Positions 1 to 6,562 of a stretch of 43,753 nucleotides of DNA are shown piece after piece (the stretch's first letter is position 1; each line of letters opens with the position of its first letter). The translations under genes were made by a program, and so were the position numbers. This DNA comes from an uncultured Desulfobulbaceae bacterium (GTDB lineage Bacteria; Desulfobacterota; Desulfobulbia; Desulfobulbales; BM004): contig CALZHP010000015.1 of NCBI GenBank assembly GCA_945787325.1, forward strand, positions 1-43,753, given 5' to 3'. Below the pieces are notes generated by a model, which saw only the letters and a list, made by a program, of their open reading frames with translations, searched no databases and was not told the origin of the DNA.

Positions 1-91
1 CCAAATCGCCAACTTCTACAGAAAAAGCGGGCAGAGGACAGAGGAATATTGTCAATGTCAGAAGGGAGATGGTAGGTAGAATTTTTTTCAT
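1..91 (-). CDS. N-terminus of an exported protein (partial)
   Basis: The reading frame starts with ATG at 91 and runs off the left edge of the window, so only 30 residues are visible. They form a textbook signal peptide: MKK, a hydrophobic core rich in L, I and T, then PLPAFS, with cleavage likely just before VEVGDL. A strong ribosome-binding site (TGGAGG) sits 5 bases upstream of the start. The mature start VEVGDL is compatible with a periplasmic thioredoxin-like (redoxin) protein, but that is a guess from a few residues. It is transcribed away from the small membrane protein at 271. Confidence 0.6.
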   Translation of the reverse strand, partial: MKKILPTISLLTLTIFLCPLPAFSVEVGDL

Positions 92-270
92 AAACGCCTC
101 CAGTTAATCAATTATTTTTTTTCTTTCTGTGGTGGCCAACATCTTATAATTATGGATCATTTAGGTTTCGTGGTTATGTTTAAGTAATATATGCATCTTT
201 TTAGATTTACAACAGCTGCATGGTGATTTTTTTCGAACAGGTCACAATCACATAAGTAAGGTTTAAGGTT

Positions 271-570
271 ATGGCGGAGAAAGAACAAGAACTCCCTTTG
301 CATAGAAGATTTGGTCTCAGGTTTCTGCAATTCCTGATTATTGTGGTAGCATTCGTGCTGATCAGGAATTGTATAATTATTTCAATAAACGGCAGTAGTA
401 CCGATCTGGAAATACAGCAACAGTATTATGAAAGAGGCTTTGAAGCGGGAAAGCAGAAGGCCTTATATGGCACTAAAGATATGGATGAGAAATATCCGGA
501 CCTTCTGTTGGAGCGGAAATATCGGGAAGGATATAGAGATGGTTGGGACCGAACAAAGAAGCAAAAATAA
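271..570 (+). CDS. Small single-pass membrane protein of unknown function
   Basis: A 99-residue protein I do not recognise. A basic N-terminus (HRRFGLRF) is followed by one hydrophobic segment at about residues 17-38, then a soluble, strongly charged C-terminal half rich in Y, E, K and R. That half contains two similar YxxGxxxG-type stretches (YERGFEAGKQKA and YREGYRDGWDR), which could be a small repeat. The ATG is preceded by AAGG at usable spacing. It has no operon partner: the upstream gene is divergent and the downstream gene is convergent. It could be a real small membrane protein; nothing in the sequence gives a function. Confidence 0.55.
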   Translation: MAEKEQELPLHRRFGLRFLQFLIIVVAFVLIRNCIIISINGSSTDLEIQQQYYERGFEAGKQKALYGTKDMDEKYPDLLLERKYREGYRDGWDRTKKQK

Positions 571-638
571 AATAAAATGAACCTGACCTTTGTTTCTTTT
601 TTGTGTTTTATATTAATTAGTTAATCACAGCTTTTTGA

Positions 639-938
639 TCATATGTTTGCGTCCAATGCTTCTATTTCAGCCTTCAAACCGTTTGGTATATTTACCCATT
701 TTGTCTTTTCAGTAATGTAAAGGGTGCATCCTTGCTCTTTTACAGCACTGATTATTTGCCGATACCAATCAAAATAACTCCATTCCCTTGGTTTCGGTGA
801 ATACAAGAAACCTCCCTTGCTATCCCAATGCACTTCCATAGCTTCACGGTATATATATGGAAATTTTTGAGATAGTGGAATGATGTAAAGTCTATCTTTA
901 CTATCAATACCCATTTCCGAAATTGCATCATCATACAT
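639..938 (-). CDS. Uncharacterised 99-residue cassette-type protein
   Basis: A small soluble protein rich in aromatic residues and lysine, with no signal peptide or membrane segment. I do not recognise the family. It lies just after the attC-like site at 964-1025 in the direction of transcription, which is where a cassette gene normally begins. The ATG at 938 has no convincing ribosome-binding site, and the frame stays open upstream into the attC-like site, so the N-terminus is uncertain. No attC-like site was recognised after its stop codon, so the array probably ends here or this last cassette has decayed. Confidence 0.5.
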   Translation of the reverse strand: MYDDAISEMGIDSKDRLYIIPLSQKFPYIYREAMEVHWDSKGGFLYSPKPREWSYFDWYRQIISAVKEQGCTLYITEKTKWVNIPNGLKAEIEALDANI

Positions 939-963
939 TTTTATTACTGGTGCTCCTATGGAA

Positions 964-1025
964 CACTGACGCTTGAGCTGAGACGCGCGCTGATCAAGCG
1001 CGTCGTTTTCCAGCGATTGTTAGCC
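964..1025 (-). other. attC-like recombination site (degenerate)
   Basis: Read on the minus strand, this 62-base site begins with GGCTAAC (one mismatch to RYYYAAC) and ends with GTCAGTG (a degenerate GTTRRRY). Between them is a stem, ACGCGC...GCGCGT, around a short TTGATCA-type loop, and the right arm carries CTCAAGCG, as in classical attC sites of resistance cassettes. It starts a few bases after the VapC stop codon. Confidence 0.55.
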
Positions 1026-1029
1026 ATGT

Positions 1030-1404
1030 TTATTTTTTAGGAAAGTACTTAACGCCTTTAATTTTTTTGAAATCTGAGTCCAGAGTCCATATCACTGCTT
1101 CATTACCTTTTGCAGTTGCTAAAATGATGCTGTCAGCCATTGGCAGGCTATATTCTAAACTAAGCTTTGAAGCAGTGATGGCCAGCGAAGGAGTCAGATC
1201 AACGATTTTGCCTTTTTGCATTGCAGCAATTGCATGTAAGGCTTCATTTTCTGTGGTTTCCCGCAACACGACCTTGAATACTTCATAAAGCGTTATTGTT
1301 GGAACAACTAAGGAAGACGAATCGTTAAGGGGTTTATGGAAATGCTTTGCTTGAGGTTCATCGGCAAAGTATGCAAGCCAGCCAGAGGAGTCGACAATAT
1401 TCAT
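1030..1404 (-). CDS. vapC: VapC-type PIN-domain toxin ribonuclease
   Basis: A 124-residue PIN-domain protein. In this family four acidic residues bind Mg2+/Mn2+ and the enzyme cuts RNA, often initiator tRNA or rRNA loops. Visible acidic residues fit: D5 in the opening NIVDSSGW, E41 in LYEVFK, D91 in LPMADSIILA, and D109/D111 in LDSDF. Length is normal for VapC. The start overlaps the end of the AbrB-like antitoxin gene by 4 bases, so the two should be translationally coupled. An attC-like site begins 4 bases after the stop. The active site looks intact, so this is probably a functional toxin. Confidence 0.88.
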   Translation of the reverse strand: MNIVDSSGWLAYFADEPQAKHFHKPLNDSSSLVVPTITLYEVFKVVLRETTENEALHAIAAMQKGKIVDLTPSLAITASKLSLEYSLPMADSIILATAKGNEAVIWTLDSDFKKIKGVKYFPKK

Positions 1405-1607
1405 ACTCTGTCTCCCTCTCTATCAAATTTTGTATTGATACCTTTCAGGAAGCCCCGCAGTTCTTTTATGTCCCGTTCGGGTATAAGTTCTATTCGGCCC
1501 TCATACTCCACAACTTGCATTTTCTGGCCTGGGCGAAGTTGTAGGGTTTCCCTTACAGATTTGGGTATTACGACTTGGAATTTTGGTGATACCGTTACAG
1601 TTTGCAT
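1401..1607 (-). CDS. vapB: AbrB/MazE-type antitoxin (VapB)
   Basis: A 68-residue protein with an N-terminal SpoVT/AbrB swapped-hairpin DNA-binding domain at about residues 1-45 (TVTVSPKFQVVIPKSVRE, then LRPGQKMQVVEYEGRIELIP). The charged C-terminal tail is of the kind that wraps the toxin's active site. It should neutralise the downstream VapC and repress the shared promoter. A good GGAGG ribosome-binding site lies just before the ATG. The stop overlaps the VapC start by 4 bases. Confidence 0.85.
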   Translation of the reverse strand: MQTVTVSPKFQVVIPKSVRETLQLRPGQKMQVVEYEGRIELIPERDIKELRGFLKGINTKFDREGDRV

Positions 1608-1626
1608 GTCGAATCCTCCATCGATA

Positions 1627-1645
1627 GTATTTTGTAATACAATAC
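1627..1645 (-). promoter_or_regulatory. Candidate VapBC operator (inverted repeat)
   Basis: Upstream of vapB is an inverted repeat with GTATT arms and AATAC partners separated by about 9 bases. It is flanked on both sides by copies of TCGATAG at 1621-1627 and 1651-1657. AbrB-type antitoxins bind such repeats to autoregulate their operon. The placement supports this, but the binding is inferred. Confidence 0.35.
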
Positions 1646-1678
1646 CGCGATCGATAGGAATGTGTCAACTCTTGTGAT

Positions 1679-1744
1679 GGCTAAAGTTTGAGCTCACAGT
1701 TTGATAGCGCGTCAGTGCTGGCAATCCTTGTGCATTTGTTAGAA
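1679..1744 (-). other. attC-like recombination site (degenerate)
   Basis: On the minus strand the 66-base site starts TTCTAACAAATGCAC and ends TGAGCTCAAACTTTAGCC. TCTAAC followed by AAATGCAC, and TGAGCTCAA before TTTAGCC, match the general shape of chromosomal attC sites, with one or two deviations in each core box. It begins 12 bases after the HigA stop. Confidence 0.5.
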
Positions 1745-1755
1745 CTTATTGGCTG

Positions 1756-2046
1756 TTAAGCATTCACTGCCAGAGGTTCTATTTCATCAAGGTTAACTGA
1801 TTGTCTGGCATGCCAAAGGTTGTAGTTGTCCTGCATTGCCAACCAGCTCTCAGGAGTTCTGCCGAGCCCCTTGGAAAGGCGCAGTGCCATTTCAGGGCTT
1901 AAATTGCTTTGCCCTTTGATAAGGCGGAGAAAGGTGGAAGGGGACACCTTTAGCTTTAAGGCAACACTCCGGTAACTGATATTGAGAGGATTCAAGTAAA
2001 CCTCTTGAATGAATTCGCCTGGGTGTGGTGGGTTGTACATGCTCAT
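1756..2046 (-). CDS. higA: HigA-family antitoxin
   Basis: A 96-residue XRE-type helix-turn-helix protein. The opening MYNPPHPGEFIQEVYLNPL is the HigA/VapI signature. The HTH spans about residues 23-62 (SYRSVALKLKVSPSTFLRLIK), and the next helix contains RTPESWLAMQDNYNLW, conserved in this family. It binds and neutralises HigB and represses the operon. Its ATG overlaps the higB stop (TAATG), giving tight coupling in the usual toxin-first order. Confidence 0.92.
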   Translation of the reverse strand: MSMYNPPHPGEFIQEVYLNPLNISYRSVALKLKVSPSTFLRLIKGQSNLSPEMALRLSKGLGRTPESWLAMQDNYNLWHARQSVNLDEIEPLAVNA

Positions 2047-2324
2047 TAGTGATAGTCCTCATAGTTGACAACATATGCGTTGCCGTCTTTGAATTTAAAA
2101 ACGATACGCCAGTTTTTGTTGACATCGATAGCCCACAGGCCTTTTTTCCTTCCTTTCAACTGGTGCAGCCTGAAACCGGGTAAATCCATATCTTCAATAC
2201 AAGTTGCGGTATCCAGGGCTGTAAGTCTAATCTTGAGTTTTTGTTTATGTTGGGGCTTGATACCCTTTTGGCTTCCGGTTTCGAAAAATTTTTGCAGCCC
2301 TTTGTGTTCAAATGATTTAATCAT
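2046..2324 (-). CDS. higB: HigB/RelE-family toxin (mRNA interferase)
   Basis: A 92-residue RelE-superfamily toxin that cleaves mRNA at the ribosome. Family features seen: N-terminal IKSFEHKGLQKFFETG, the central RLTALDTATCIEDMDLPGFRLHQLKG segment (split in the gene by no breaks), and the C-terminal NWRIVFKFKDGNAYVVNYEDYH with the conserved W-R-I-x-F core. Length and order (toxin before antitoxin) are standard for higBA. The likely promoter -10 lies only a few bases upstream of the ATG, so the transcript may be nearly leaderless. Confidence 0.92.
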   Translation of the reverse strand: MIKSFEHKGLQKFFETGSQKGIKPQHKQKLKIRLTALDTATCIEDMDLPGFRLHQLKGRKKGLWAIDVNKNWRIVFKFKDGNAYVVNYEDYH

Positions 2325-2329
2325 GCTTT

Positions 2330-2359
2330 ATTATACACCATGTTGCGCAACGCGCAACA
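2330..2359 (-). promoter_or_regulatory. higBA promoter with palindromic operator
   Basis: On the minus strand a perfect TATAAT (2330-2335) sits 5 bases before the higB ATG. Directly upstream, where RNA polymerase would sit between -10 and -35, is a perfect palindrome with 8-base arms TGTTGCGC/GCGCAACA and a 3-base centre (2341-2359). This is a natural HigA operator. With the usual -10 to start distance, transcription would begin at or beside the ATG. Confidence 0.55.
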
Positions 2360-2374
2360 TTATTATTTTGCGCT

Positions 2375-2594
2375 CTCGTATAAGAGATCATTAGTTATTT
2401 TTAATCTCATGGAGATACCCCTCCAAATCCATTACATAGCGGGTAACCAGTTTATTTTAAACAATAAAAAAGGAAGGAGCCCCTTGAGGCTTAAAAATTA
2501 TGTCAGAAATCAGCAAAAACGCAAACTATTTGTTAATCAATCGGATCTGCTTATTCCTGCTGTGAATGAGGTCCAATAATGCAAAAAATAATGC
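2375..2594. repeat. Diverged ~220-bp non-coding repeat, copy A
   Basis: This AT-rich segment is a direct repeat of 3542-3760. Shared blocks include CTCGTATAA, GGAGATACCC/GGGGATACCC, TCCAAATCC, TTACATA, TTTGTTAATCAATC and AATAATGC. By eye the copies are clearly homologous but well diverged. An open frame on the plus strand here is not preserved in copy B, so it is not treated as coding. It fills most of the gene-free stretch between higB and the attC-like site at 2694. The rest (2595-2693) holds a short RAYT/REP-like motif. Confidence 0.7.
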
Positions 2595-2638
2595 CTTCCA
2601 CAATTCTATTGTGCTGATTATTAAATGAAAAAACCAAC

Positions 2639-2668
2639 AAGAGTCAAATGGAGACTTGACCCCTTTTT
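2639..2668. repeat. Short palindromic GTCAA...TTGAC element
   Basis: GAGTCAAATGGAGACTTGAC followed by a CCCC and a T7 run forms a small hairpin (GTCAA/TTGAC). A related half, AACTTGACCCCTTTT, is found at 7220-7236 beside another decayed stretch. Such dispersed short palindromes resemble REP-type sequences; with two partial copies the class is uncertain. Confidence 0.35.
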
Positions 2669-2693
2669 TTGTTACAATTATTATAACAATGAC

Positions 2694-2803
2694 GCTTAAC
2701 GTAGAGCTAACCGGCCACCGGAAGGACTGTCAACAAGCAAGCGACCCGAAGATGTTTGAAAAAGTCGCCCAGGTCGGACGGTCCGGTTAATGACTGGTTA
2801 GGT
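2694..2803 (-). other. attC recombination site (good match)
   Basis: On the minus strand this 110-base site starts with ACCTAAC, an exact RYYYAAC, and ends with GTTAAGC, an exact GTTRRRY. The two ends are imperfect inverted repeats: the left arm contains CTAAC then TTAACCGG, and the right arm CCGGTTAG then GTTAAGC, leaving unpaired bases between as in true attC hairpins. It starts 3 bases after the stop of the membrane-protein gene. This is the strongest single piece of evidence for a cassette array. Confidence 0.72.
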
Positions 2804-2806
2804 GGT

Positions 2807-3499
2807 TCATTTCTTTAAGAAAGGTATGAAAGACAGCGAAGAATCTAACTCCCGAGATTTTATATACCAATATGCACTAAATGCCCAAATCCCAAATGCT
2901 TCTATCCAGAAAATTATATGGTTATTGGAAAGAACCTCTCTGTGTCCCTTGTATTCTTTAAGTAGCAGGCTTAACATAGCCAATATAACCGCGAAAATAA
3001 CGATTCCGACCATTACAGCAGAGCATACCCTATAACACCAGCGAAAAAAGTTTCTTCTTTCTGGACTTGCTAACGATAGTGTCGTACTCGACATAACAAT
3101 ACAAACGTAAAATATGCAGGAAAAGAAGGTAACTGCGAATATGTAGTGTGCAGATATACCTGGCTCTTGAGGTACTGGGAACAATGCAATCCCGACAGCA
3201 GATACACCTGCAAGATCAAGTGCACGATCTTCGAGCCAAGTATATCCTTTATACAGGATTAGATACGAAGCAACAAAGCACAAGACACCTATAAAAATGT
3301 TGCGTTCAATATCTTTTGTCCAGTAGTAGTCACTTATTGATGGCTGGAAGTCGGTTCTGCCGAGAAGAAAACTGGATACAAGGAAGACAACTGGAAACAT
3401 AGCCGCAAGTAGTGCCATCCATCGTCTTTGAGCAATGGCAACAGGAGATCGTTCTATAATGTCAATTGTACGTCCCTCGATTGGTTCGAGAATCTTCAT
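2807..3499 (-). CDS. Multi-spanning membrane protein of unknown function (cassette gene)
   Basis: A 230-residue integral membrane protein with about six hydrophobic segments (around residues 28-47, 69-86, 97-110, 118-136, 158-180 and 197-213). The motif SISDYYWT after the first segment, and ALFPVP later, recall an uncharacterised family seen in many bacteria; I cannot name a function. The start MKILEPIEG has a reasonable GAGGTGA ribosome-binding site. Its stop lies 3 bases from a good attC site, so it reads as the gene of a mobile cassette. No enzyme motif is visible. Confidence 0.7.
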   Translation of the reverse strand: MKILEPIEGRTIDIIERSPVAIAQRRWMALLAAMFPVVFLVSSFLLGRTDFQPSISDYYWTKDIERNIFIGVLCFVASYLILYKGYTWLEDRALDLAGVSAVGIALFPVPQEPGISAHYIFAVTFFSCIFYVCIVMSSTTLSLASPERRNFFRWCYRVCSAVMVGIVIFAVILAMLSLLLKEYKGHREVLSNNHIIFWIEAFGIWAFSAYWYIKSRELDSSLSFIPFLKK

Positions 3500-3541
3500 T
3501 CTTCACCTCAGAAAATGAAGTTAGTAGAGTAGATTCTGGGC

Positions 3542-3760
3542 CTCGTATAAAAGATCAGATAGTTTTTAAAATCCCACGGGGATACCCTTCCAAATCCGTT
3601 ACATAACGGATAACCCATTAAATTTCAAACCAAAAGAGGATGCTAACATATTAGACTTAAAGATTATGGCAGAAATAAGAAAAAATCAATCAATTTGTTA
3701 ATCAATCTGGTCCGCTTTGTGTGAGTGTTGATGTCGCAAGATAATGCAATAATGCATGCC
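3542..3760. repeat. Diverged ~220-bp non-coding repeat, copy B
   Basis: Direct repeat of 2375-2594, lying just upstream (in transcription direction) of the membrane-protein gene, as copy A lies upstream of higB. Reading frames in copy A are broken here by stops and a one-base length difference, which argues for a non-coding element. After it, an 11-bp unit (ACTCTTAGCCT) is repeated in tandem at 3763-3784. Nothing else was recognised in the gene-free stretch 3500-3846. Confidence 0.7.
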
Positions 3761-3846
3761 TGACTCTTAGCCTACTCTTAGCCTAACTTAACCTAATCAT
3801 ACAGATGACCTCATCAAAACTGTTGCCGCAACAATGATTTGACAGT

Positions 3847-4242
3847 TCAGAAGCTGCCTGTCGATCCAACTATTTGTTTAATCCTCAATGCGGCAATTTT
3901 GCACACTATTAGATAGGGTGCCGCAATGAAAGGTACTTCAAATACAAGATGGCAGCGGCTATCTGATATCTTTTTCACGCGATGACCGGTTACAGGAATA
4001 TTGTATACCTTCCAGTTCCAATACATATTTTTTTTGTCATAGGATGTTACTTCAAAGGGCAGCCATAAGCCGATAATTGTGCGCACATTTCCCTTGGAGC
4101 CCATGCCAATGAATCTGGTGGCGCTTCTTACATCGGTCACCGAGGGTCCCCAGCGGGGCCACAAGCTTGTGTCGGTAAGAACCAGCCAGACATTTTCCGG
4201 TGAGGCTTCAATGGTAGTGATCGAGTGCAGCTTTTTTCCCAG
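3847..4242 (-). CDS. SRPBCC (START-like) ligand-binding protein, non-ATG start
   Basis: A polyketide-cyclase-like SRPBCC protein of about 132 residues. The frame begins after a TAG near 4264, and the first conserved strand and helix (SITTIEASPENVWLVLTD) lie upstream of the nearest TTG at 4164, so a TTG start would remove part of the fold. A CTG at 4242 sits 8 bases after an AGGAG ribosome-binding site and is the best start I see. No ATG is available, so a lost start codon is an alternative. Later family features include WPRWGP, GSKGNVRT and YNIPVTGHRV. The ligand is unknown. It is divergent from a second SRPBCC gene at 4353. Confidence 0.6.
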   Translation of the reverse strand: MGKKLHSITTIEASPENVWLVLTDTSLWPRWGPSVTDVRSATRFIGMGSKGNVRTIIGLWLPFEVTSYDKKNMYWNWKVYNIPVTGHRVKKISDSRCHLVFEVPFIAAPYLIVCKIAALRIKQIVGSTGSF

Positions 4243-4352
4243 GGGAATGTCTCCTGCCTAATGATTATGGTATATAGTGATCTTGGAAATTACTTTCATA
4301 TTTTATCTAAATAATTATTATTATAGTAATTGCAAGGGTCAGCGTCCAAACG

Positions 4353-4835
4353 ATGAGAGATATGATATTCGAAGGAACCCCACTTTATACACTTGAACGA
4401 GAACTGCTGGTGAGTTCGGCATTGGCTGATACCTGGAATTTTCTGAGGAATCCGGCCAATCTCAATCAAATAACCCCGCCCGACCTTCATTTTCATATTG
4501 TTTCGGATATACCCGCAGAGATGTACAATGGTCTGGTCATAGAGTACCGGATAAGCATACCCATTATTGGTGCGCGAACATGGGTTGCTGAAATTAAGCA
4601 TATTAGAGAAAAACACTCTTTCGTGGACGAGCAGAGAGTTGGGCCCTTTAAACTCTGGTATCATTATCACCAGCTGGAGGAGGTAGACGGCAGGACAAAA
4701 ATTATTGACCGTGTACATTACGCACTGCCGTATTTTCAGCTCGGTTCCCTTATCCATGTACTATTTGTCAGAAAAACCTTACAGCGCATCTTTGATTACA
4801 GAAAAGATAAACTGACAGCAATTTTTAACAAGTAG
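4353..4835 (+). CDS. SRPBCC-family ligand-binding protein
   Basis: A 160-residue SRPBCC/START-like protein, the helix-grip fold that binds hydrophobic ligands. Typical features: an N-terminal strand LYTLERELLV, then ALADTWNFLRNPANLNQITPP (the helix and the N-x-IT-P motif common in this subgroup), VIEYRISIPIIGARTW, and a C-terminal helix with FVRKTLQRIFDYRK. The subgroup often sits next to nucleotide-sugar epimerase-like or photolyase genes; neither is here. The ATG at 4353 lacks a clear ribosome-binding site, and the ATG at 4362 is an alternative. It is divergent from another SRPBCC gene. Confidence 0.75.
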   Translation: MRDMIFEGTPLYTLERELLVSSALADTWNFLRNPANLNQITPPDLHFHIVSDIPAEMYNGLVIEYRISIPIIGARTWVAEIKHIREKHSFVDEQRVGPFKLWYHYHQLEEVDGRTKIIDRVHYALPYFQLGSLIHVLFVRKTLQRIFDYRKDKLTAIFNK

Positions 4836-4856
4836 TGATCCAAGCCAGGCTGCCAG

Positions 4857-5473
4857 TCAGCCTTTCTTCTCTTTATTTCCTGTTATCACGGCTTTAACAA
4901 GATTTTCATGGTGGAGTTTGCTTGAAACATAGGCCCCCGTTATATGAAGAAGAATGAGTATCATAAGTATAAGAGAAACTGCTTCATGTGACTCTTTCCA
5001 GAATTCATCTTCTTTTGATTCATCTTTCGAACCCACACGATCTTCATCGCTGTCCGCATGGGCATATTTTATCATGGTAAATCCCTGTGCCGACGGGCCC
5101 TGTCCCTTAACTCTGTATGCCATATGGCTGGTTGCACAGACAAGGGTCAACGTTATGAGTAAAGATATCACCATCCATCCTGCGGCCGGATTATGGCCAA
5201 GGTAGTGCCTGGGAGATCCCTGCAGGATTTCCCTCACGTACTGGATTGCCTGGGAAGGGGGTACAAAAAATTCGAAAAACGGGCATATTTGCTTCCTGTA
5301 AAGCCCCACACAAAGCGAAAAAATATTAACCCTAGAACGGCATAACCGGAGTAAATGTGAATAAAGCTTTTTTCATCTCCGCTGACAAATGCTATGAAGA
5401 CTAAAACAACCAGGGACCAGTGGAAGATGCGCACCGGTAAATCCCAGACCTGAATATATTTTTGTTGACTCAT
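4857..5473 (-). pseudogene. b561-type di-heme cytochrome, split by a frameshift
   Basis: Two minus-strand frames together give one cytochrome b561-family protein of about 228 residues. The first (5473 to about 5265) has VWDLPVRIFHWSLV and IHIYSGY with heme-ligand histidines and two membrane spans. The second (to 4857) has VPPSQAIQYVREIL, GHNPAAGWMV and HEAVSLILMILILLHITGAYVSS, typical of the third and fourth spans. The frames join at a T6 run followed by G (5264-5270 on the minus strand). One extra T, or a -1 slip on T TTT TTG, restores the protein. It is therefore a frameshift mutation, a sequencing slip, or programmed frameshifting. The family moves electrons between quinone or reductase partners and c-type cytochromes. 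Confidence 0.8.
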
Positions 5474-5639
5474 TATTTTTGCACCGCAAAATTATACAGA
5501 TTTCCGTGGGCTTTCCTGGGACATAATGCCCTGCGGAAGAGGGGGCAGCGGCGAAAATGTTTCAGCTTCGGGGTGACCGCCATGGGCATATCGGATGGTA
5601 TAATTTGAAATTGTCATACATTGAAACTTCATTATGTTA

Positions 5640-5900
5640 TCAATCTTTACCTTCAAAACGTTTAATGCAGCCATATGTGGTCGATAACTTAACATCTTTT
5701 AAGATTTCGCGGGCTTTTGCCGCATCTTCTTTTTTTACCATTAGCCTCATCGGTACAGCATGATAGATATATTGTGCAACATGCTCACCCTGAATAAAAT
5801 AGGTAATTCCCTCAGCATCCAGAATAGATCTAAGAAACGCACGGTCTCCGGAACTTTGTGTTTCCAGAACCAGCTCATATTCTATAAATTCTTCTTTCAT
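5640..5900 (-). CDS. DUF2007-family putative signal-transducing protein
   Basis: About 86 residues. The pattern is that of DUF2007: an opening strand YELVLETQSSGDRAFLRSILDAEGI, then YFIQGEH, PMRLMVKKEDAAKAREIL. Members are small ferredoxin-like-fold proteins thought to act in signalling or regulation, with no defined reaction. A TTG nine bases upstream (5909) would add MKK, but the ATG at 5900 is the simpler start. It lies upstream of the broken cytochrome gene in the same direction with about 165 bases between, so co-transcription is possible. Confidence 0.7.
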   Translation of the reverse strand: MKEEFIEYELVLETQSSGDRAFLRSILDAEGITYFIQGEHVAQYIYHAVPMRLMVKKEDAAKAREILKDVKLSTTYGCIKRFEGKD

Positions 5901-6075
5901 TTTTTTCAAAACAGCATTTCAAGGATGGGGTTGGCAGTTTTTTATTGCTGTGGAGTTTTGCTGCCGTTTTTTTGCATGCGATTGTCCGGTAAATTCAGTA
6001 GGGTTATCATATGGCCCGAAGCCACATTGAAAGAGTTGTTTGTGGTTCATTTCGAAGTTCTCATAACTCCAGTCA

Positions 6076-6507
6076 TCATCGATAGCTGATGGTCAGAGTT
6101 GCTGTTACAAAGTTTCCTACCGCAATTACGCGCTTGAAAGAAACCCGCTTTCCGGGATACTCCCTGGACATATGCTCAAAATATTCAATAAAGGCGTTCT
6201 TGCCGTCGGCTACTTCCGAATTGTGTTGAATGTATTCATCAGCGCTGCCGTACAGCTCGATCGCCTCACGGGGTTAATTCTGGTTAAACATGAGGTCATA
6301 GAACGCGGTCGCCATTTGTTTGTTTTGCTCTAATTGACCATAGCGATTCCCTGTGTATGTATCAGGTAACAGGCGCGCCACCCGAACTATTTCCCAGGCA
6401 TCATTTTTATCCATAAGTTCTTCTTTGGGGGCAACCTTTTTTGTGTACACTAAAAAATGACATGATTCCCCAACGCGTTCCTGGTGTAAAACCAGCCAGA
6501 TTCCCAT
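6076..6507 (-). pseudogene. SnoaL-like protein, interrupted and truncated
   Basis: The frame from 6507 ends at a TAA (6274-6276) directly after FYDLMFNQN. Reading on past the stop in the same frame gives [26 protein letters not shown] and [17 protein letters not shown]. That is the core of SnoaL-like (NTF2-fold) proteins, whose usual text is FYDLxFNQ-x-PREA...YIQHN...DGK. One nonsense codon thus splits the domain. The frame ends again at 6076 before the expected C-terminal strands, and what follows is unrelated. The first ~50 residues do not look like the family and may belong to another fused remnant. This is most likely a dead gene. Confidence 0.75.
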
Positions 6508-6562
6508 TATTCCCTACCGCCTTCTTACCGGCTATAGAAGACGCAGCACAACAAGCCTGTAC

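Larger units (their letters stand above)
639..3499 (-). mobile_element. Candidate orphan integron cassette array (no integrase)
   Basis: Four units are all transcribed on the minus strand. Read in that direction they are: membrane protein (3499-2807), attC-like site (2803-2694), HigBA (2324-1756), attC-like site (1744-1679), VapBC (1607-1030), attC-like site (1025-964), small unknown gene (938-639). Gene-then-attC with few spare bases is the layout of integron cassettes, and toxin-antitoxin pairs are common cassette cargo. An integrase would be expected beyond 3499; none is visible there or elsewhere in the window. Arrays of attC sites without an integrase are a known class (CALIN). The site at 2694-2803 is the best match; the other two are degenerate. 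Confidence 0.6.

Noticed and set aside
2340-2579. A plus-strand open frame in repeat copy A.
   Set aside because: The homologous copy B breaks the frame with stops and a length change, and the frame is opposite to the local genes.
3763-3784. Two tandem copies of an 11-bp unit.
   Set aside because: Too short and too few copies to call anything more than a chance or slippage repeat.
5492-5695. A minus-strand frame with plausible text (NYTIRYAHGGHPEAE) between the DUF2007 and cytochrome genes.
   Set aside because: It overlaps the DUF2007 coding end, has no ribosome-binding site and is short. It may be a small gene of ~40 residues, but the evidence is too weak.
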